Positions 7,000 to 9,911 of a stretch of 9,911 nt of DNA are shown in pieces; position 1 is the first letter of the stretch, and each line of letters starts with the position of its first letter. The stretch is from Hydrogenothermus sp. (GTDB lineage Bacteria > Aquificota > Aquificia > Aquificales > Hydrogenothermaceae), in contig QNYP01000135.1 of NCBI GenBank assembly GCA_003978675.1, forward strand, positions 1-9,911, in the 5' to 3' direction. The position numbers and the translations under genes are program-made. The notes under the pieces were generated by a model. That model had not been told where the DNA came from, ran no database searches, and saw only the letters and a program-made list of their open reading frames with translations.

Positions 7000-7863
7000 A
7001 TGGCAAAAACCTTAAAAGAGTTTTTAGAAGAAAATCATTTAACATTAAATGATAATGCAAAATTGTTATTTGAAAAACTTGGATTGGATTATGCTGTCTT
7101 AAAAGAATTAGAAGAAAAATACGGTAAATCTGATAAGATGTCTAAATCTAAACATAATACAGTTGACCCTGATGAAATGATTGAAAAATATGGGGCAGAT
7201 ACAGTCAGGTTATATACTCTTTTCGCTGCCCCACCTCAAAATAATTTTGACTGGATCGAAAGTGGTGTTGAAGGTGCTCATAGATTTATTAAAAGGGTAT
7301 GGAATTTAGTTATCTCAAAATCTGAAGAGTTAAAAGATATTACTTACACAAAAGAAGACTTTAAAAACCTAAATGAAGAAGACCAAAAATTAAGAAGGAA
7401 ACTTCATCAAACAATAAAAAAAGTAAATGAGGATATAACAAAAGAATACCAATTTAACACTGCTATTGCCTCCATAATGGAATTAGTTAATGAAATAAGC
7501 TCATACAAAGGAAATAACAAAAAGGTTTTAAAAGAAGCTATAGATAATCTCATTTTACTTTTATCTCCATTTACTCCATTTTTGTCGGATACCCTATGGA
7601 AAGAATTAGGAAATAAAGGCTTTACAATAAATCAACCATTCCCAGAATATGATGAAGAGGCTTTGCTAGAAAAAACAAAAGAAATTCCAATTCAAATAAA
7701 TGGAAAAGTTAGAGGTAAAGTTATTGTAAGTGCAGATATATCAGAAGAGGAGCTTTTAAACGTAGCAAAACAAGATGAAAATATAAAAAGATGGTTAGAA
7801 GGAAAACAGATTGTTAAAACTATTTTTATAAAAGGAAAAATTTTAAATATAGTAGTTAAATAA
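7000..7863 (+). CDS. leuS: Leucyl-tRNA synthetase beta subunit (split LeuRS)
   Basis: This is the C-terminal part of class Ia leucyl-tRNA synthetase as a separate 287-residue chain. The first 45 or so residues are what remains of the leucine-specific insertion. The catalytic loop K46-M-S-K-S50 follows, then DPDEMIEKYGADTVRLY at 57-72, which completes the Rossmann fold. The helical anticodon-binding domain covers about 90-215 (SPFTPFLSDTLWKELG at 189-204). The small C-terminal domain runs from IQINGKVRGK at 231-240 to the end (GKILNIVVK). HIGH, the editing domain and the zinc region are absent and must lie in an alpha subunit elsewhere in the genome. This is not a truncation: the chain has its own ribosome binding site and start, and the split matches the known Aquifex alpha/beta enzyme. 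The following DUF481 gene abuts its stop. Confidence 0.95.
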   Translation: MAKTLKEFLEENHLTLNDNAKLLFEKLGLDYAVLKELEEKYGKSDKMSKSKHNTVDPDEMIEKYGADTVRLYTLFAAPPQNNFDWIESGVEGAHRFIKRVWNLVISKSEELKDITYTKEDFKNLNEEDQKLRRKLHQTIKKVNEDITKEYQFNTAIASIMELVNEISSYKGNNKKVLKEAIDNLILLLSPFTPFLSDTLWKELGNKGFTINQPFPEYDEEALLEKTKEIPIQINGKVRGKVIVSADISEEELLNVAKQDENIKRWLEGKQIVKTIFIKGKILNIVVK

Positions 7864-8595
7864 ATGATTTACCTTATTTTTTATCTAATCCTTTCCCTTT
7901 TTTCTTTTTCTTTTGCTTTAGATGAAAAAAAACAAAATTTTAGTGTATCTTTAGGAGTTGTTTCTACCTCTGGAAACTCACAAACAACAACAGTAAGGGG
8001 AAATGTAAACTATACACACAAAGGAGAAACTTGGAGAGAATACCTGAAGTTTTCAGCACTTTATGGAGAAAGTAAAGGAGAAAAAAATGCAGAGCGTATT
8101 GAAGCTTGGGGAAGATTGGAAAGAAGATTTTTCCCCGTTTTTATATTCTGGGATATTGATTACTATAGGAATCCATTTCAAGGATATAAACACTCCATAG
8201 GAACAGGTCCAGGGGTAGGCATTTATATTTTTAAAAATGAAAAAATCTATCTATCTACATCTTACTATGTTTACAGGATTTACAACGAACTTACAGATAA
8301 ATACACAGCTCCAATAACAAATTATATAGAAAGATATTTCCTCCATCACATAGAAGAAAGATTTAGAATTAAACTTTTAGAAAATGTAAAATTTAAACAG
8401 AGGATTATATATAAATTAACCTCAAGAACAAATAAAGACTATTTTATAACTGCAGAAAACTCTTTAGAGAATAGAATTACAAAAAATTTATCTATGGAAA
8501 TATCATATAATCTTAACTATCAAAATCTTCCTGTTGAAGATAATATAAAAAAATTAGATACTATATTTATTACATCAATTAAATATACTTTTTAA
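7864..8595 (+). CDS. DUF481/YdiY-like outer-membrane beta-barrel protein
   Basis: This 243-residue protein has a clear signal peptide: a hydrophobic stretch at 2-17 ending FSFA, with cleavage likely after A18. The mature chain has alternating strands rich in Tyr, Phe and charged residues, beginning FSVSLGVVSTSGNSQTTT with a G-x-x-x-x-S-G-N-S pattern typical of DUF481. It ends in aromatic Phe after Tyr-Thr (KYTF), the usual C-terminal signal for BAM-mediated outer-membrane insertion. The function of the family is unknown; the E. coli member YdiY is acid-inducible. The ATG directly follows the leuS-beta stop (TAAATG) with no close ribosome binding site, so it is probably translated by coupling. 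Nothing indicates a functional link with the synthetase. Confidence 0.85.
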   Translation: MIYLIFYLILSLFSFSFALDEKKQNFSVSLGVVSTSGNSQTTTVRGNVNYTHKGETWREYLKFSALYGESKGEKNAERIEAWGRLERRFFPVFIFWDIDYYRNPFQGYKHSIGTGPGVGIYIFKNEKIYLSTSYYVYRIYNELTDKYTAPITNYIERYFLHHIEERFRIKLLENVKFKQRIIYKLTSRTNKDYFITAENSLENRITKNLSMEISYNLNYQNLPVEDNIKKLDTIFITSIKYTF

Positions 8596-8599
8596 GGGG
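8594..8599 (+). promoter_or_regulatory. Ribosome binding site for the universal stress protein
   Basis: AAGGGG overlaps the stop of the DUF481 gene and lies 6 nt before the ATG at 8606. It supports that start and shows the gene is packed directly against its neighbour. Confidence 0.55.
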
Positions 8600-8605
8600 T
8601 AGGTC

Positions 8606-9040
8606 ATGGCATTTACGAAATTAGTTTTAGGATATGATGGGTCAGAATCTAGCAAAAAAGCTTTAAAAAAAGCCATTGAAATTACAAAGTGTTTAAATAC
8701 CGAACTTCATATTGTTGGTGTTGTTAGACCATTTGAGTTTGCAGCTATTGATTATATCCCTCCAGAAGAAATAGAAAAATATGAAAAGGAAGAAATTTCA
8801 AAAGAAGAAAAATATTTGAAAGAAGCTATGGAGGAAGCAAAAAAAGAAGGAATTATTGCATTAGCTAAAGTTTTAGAGGGTGAACCAGCAGAAGAAATTA
8901 TGGATTATGCAGATAGTATAGGTGCAGACCTTATTGTTGTGGGACATAGAGGAGTTGGTGGATTTAAAAGGCTATTACTCGGTAGCACTGCAAGTAATTT
9001 AATTAAGTATGCGAACCAATCTGTTTTAGTTGTTAAGTAG
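8606..9040 (+). CDS. Universal stress protein, UspA family, ATP-binding type
   Basis: This 144-residue single-domain cytoplasmic protein has the Rossmann-like UspA fold. It begins with KLVLGYDGSESSKKAL at 5-20, containing the conserved Asp11 and the D-G-S-x-x-S pattern. The nucleotide-binding motif G-2x-G-9x-G-S is intact (G113, G116, G126, S127) and is followed by the C-terminal strand QSVLVVK, so it belongs to the ATP-binding class. A charged, Glu/Lys-rich helical segment at about 53-82 is longer than in the shortest members. Such proteins act as dimers in stress or energy sensing; the specific role is unknown. The end of the gene overlaps the convergent dedA-like gene by 8 bp. Confidence 0.93.
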   Translation: MAFTKLVLGYDGSESSKKALKKAIEITKCLNTELHIVGVVRPFEFAAIDYIPPEEIEKYEKEEISKEEKYLKEAMEEAKKEGIIALAKVLEGEPAEEIMDYADSIGADLIVVGHRGVGGFKRLLLGSTASNLIKYANQSVLVVK

Positions 9041-9599
9041 AATTTAACTTTTCTTTTATCTTAAAAATTAGGAAAATTAAGGTTATAATAGCAAATAATA
9101 TACCAACAGCAATAAAGTAGTATTCTTTTGCTTTTCCAAAGTAAACCTCTGCAAGTTTACCAAAGACATAACCTAAAGATAAGTATATACTCATCCAGAT
9201 AAATAGAGATAAAATATTAAAAAATAGAAACTTATAAACATTAAAACCAGAAGCACCCATTAGAACAATTGGAACTATTCTCATTCCATATAAAAATCTA
9301 ACAATAAAAATAGATAAAACTCCATACTTTTCCAAAAATTGCTTTGCTTTTCTATATTTTTTTCTTGTATATCTATTTTTTAGTAGAAACTCTCTACCTT
9401 TCCATCTTCCTAGAAAAAAATATATAAGCTCATGAACTATTACTCCTAAAGATGCAAAAACAAATGAAGGAATAATTTTTAAATATCCTAGTTTGATAAA
9501 AAAACCTGTAATTAATACAAATATTTCCCCTTCTAAAAATGTACCTATAAATACAGCTATATAACCGTAATTTTTTAAAAATTGTTCAAGAGTTTCTAT
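9033..9599 (-). CDS. DedA-family membrane protein, start codon ATA or lost
   Basis: The minus-strand frame encodes about 188 residues with DedA (SNARE-associated/VTT) features. These are LEQFLKNYGYIAVFIGTFLEGE at the N-terminus (positions 4-25 from the ATA), a membrane segment with FFLGRWKGRE at 61-70, RFLYGMRIVPIVLMGASGF at 101-119, and two more hydrophobic helices before a basic tail. The length and end points match the usual family size of about 200. Family members support lipid scrambling, membrane potential and drug tolerance. There is no ATG, GTG or TTG in frame between the upstream stop at 9627-9629 and the TTG at 9333-9335, which would delete half the domain. ATA at 9597-9599 lies where the start is expected, 6 nt after AGAGGTAGGT. 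It may be a rare AUA start, a sequencing error for ATG, or a start-codon mutation. Confidence 0.75.
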   Translation of the reverse strand: METLEQFLKNYGYIAVFIGTFLEGEIFVLITGFFIKLGYLKIIPSFVFASLGVIVHELIYFFLGRWKGREFLLKNRYTRKKYRKAKQFLEKYGVLSIFIVRFLYGMRIVPIVLMGASGFNVYKFLFFNILSLFIWMSIYLSLGYVFGKLAEVYFGKAKEYYFIAVGILFAIITLIFLIFKIKEKLNST

Positions 9600-9604
9600 T
9601 TTAG

Positions 9605-9614
9605 ACCTACCTCT
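9605..9614 (-). promoter_or_regulatory. Ribosome binding site before the dedA ATA codon
   Basis: On the minus strand AGAGGTAGGT ends shortly before ATA at 9597-9599. The AGG core at 9606-9608 is 6 nt from that codon, and AGAGG at 9610-9614 is 10 nt from it. It is the main evidence that translation starts, or once started, at the ATA position. Confidence 0.5.
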
Positions 9615-9643
9615 TCTCTTAGCTAATTATTTACGGCCTTTAA

Positions 9644-9659
9644 CCTCCTCAATATTATA
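9644..9659 (-). promoter_or_regulatory. TATAAT followed by an orphan Shine-Dalgarno sequence
   Basis: Directly after the RND stop, the minus strand has TATAAT (9654-9659) and then GAGGAGG (9644-9650). No start codon lies at a suitable distance after GAGGAGG; the nearest candidates lead to stops within four codons. TATAAT could be the -10 of a promoter for the dedA-like gene, although the -35 position at 9677-9682 reads only TTTTTA. Both elements may be chance matches in AT-rich DNA or remains of a lost gene start. Confidence 0.3.
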
Positions 9660-9911
9660 TTAAATATTTCTCTTCCTAAAAAGGTAAAAGTATAAAACAG
9701 GTACATAAACTAAAGTTAGAAATGTTCCAATTATTAACCCGCCAATTGCTACTACTCCAAGAGGGGCAAGTCTTTCTAGTCCTAAAGCCCAACTTAAAGC
9801 TATTGGTATCATCCCAACTGATGTTGCAAAGGCTGTCATTAAAACTGGTCTTGTTCTTACTCTTATACTTCCTAATATTGCCTCTTTTAGAGATTTTCCT
9901 TCTTCTAATGC
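9660..9911 (-). CDS. RND efflux transporter, C-terminal end (partial)
   Basis: The last 83 residues of an AcrB/HAE1-type resistance-nodulation-division pump run off the right edge, and the frame is open to base 9911. The visible part contains the conserved RVRTRPVLMTAF segment at 17-28, then the membrane helix TSVGMIPIALS at 30-40, the loop LERLAPLG and the final helix VVAIGGLIIGTFLTLVYVPVLY at 53-74. The end is short and basic (FRKRNI). This covers the end of the last transmembrane block, after the second periplasmic loop. RND pumps use proton-motive force to export drugs, metals or lipophilic compounds through a periplasmic adaptor and an outer-membrane channel. The APLG before the last helix favours the HAE1 class over the CzcA class, but the substrate cannot be told from this fragment. 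Confidence 0.92.
   Translation of the reverse strand, partial: ALEEGKSLKEAILGSIRVRTRPVLMTAFATSVGMIPIALSWALGLERLAPLGVVAIGGLIIGTFLTLVYVPVLYFYLFRKRNI

Noticed and set aside
6982..7000. TTG at 6982 as the start of leuS-beta
   Set aside because: The AGGAG ribosome binding site at 6991-6995 would lie inside the gene. The ATG at 7000 has proper spacing and gives the expected length.
7000..7863. leuS-beta as a broken remnant of a normal LeuRS
   Set aside because: It has its own start and ribosome binding site, intact KMSKS and C-terminal domains, and a length matching the known Aquificales beta subunit. The preceding 41 bp are non-coding.
9032..9056. Bidirectional terminator between the stress-protein and dedA-like genes
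   Set aside because: Only a 5-bp AT-rich stem (GTTAA/TTAAC) with a 7-nt loop is present before a broken T run. It is too weak to call, and the genes overlap by 8 bp.

Overview
The window is AT-rich (roughly 30% G+C by eye), densely coding bacterial DNA, almost entirely conserved chromosomal genes. The best taxonomic clue is a stand-alone 287-residue leucyl-tRNA synthetase beta subunit that carries the KMSKS loop. A LeuRS split at this place is the hallmark of Aquificales such as Aquifex aeolicus. Together with the low G+C this suggests a Hydrogenothermaceae-like thermophile (Sulfurihydrogenibium or Persephonella type). That placement is an inference. The DUF481 barrel protein and the SurA/PpiD-type chaperone indicate a two-membrane (Gram-negative) cell.

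Layout. Bases 2-5460 on the plus strand form one tightly coupled gene string: a 5'-truncated periplasmic SurA/PpiD-like chaperone, a small protein resembling an inactivated HD domain, a diiron metallo-beta-lactamase-fold protein (ODP family), rsmH, ftsL and ftsI. Three of the five junctions are TAATG stop/start overlaps. The last three genes are a remnant of the division and cell-wall (dcw) cluster. After a 51-bp gap comes a second plus-strand pair, a 65-residue winged-helix protein overlapping an iron-sulfur (GlcF/HdrB-like) protein. It is followed by leuS-beta, an abutting DUF481 outer-membrane protein, and a universal stress protein. On the minus strand a DedA-family membrane protein converges with, and overlaps by 8 bp, the stress-protein gene. 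The C-terminal end of an RND efflux pump runs off the right edge.

No mobile element, CRISPR array, tRNA or rRNA was seen, and I do not see a previously undescribed multi-gene system. The points most worth checking are: (1) an exact 39-bp direct repeat, in frame and 447 bp apart, whose first copy starts at the first base of the window, implying a tandem SurA-domain duplication or an assembly-edge artefact; (2) a full-length DedA frame with no ATG, GTG or TTG at its natural start, where an ATA codon sits behind a good ribosome binding site; (3) an HD-like protein that has lost all its metal ligands; (4) the split LeuRS; and (5) a possibly leaderless winged-helix gene.
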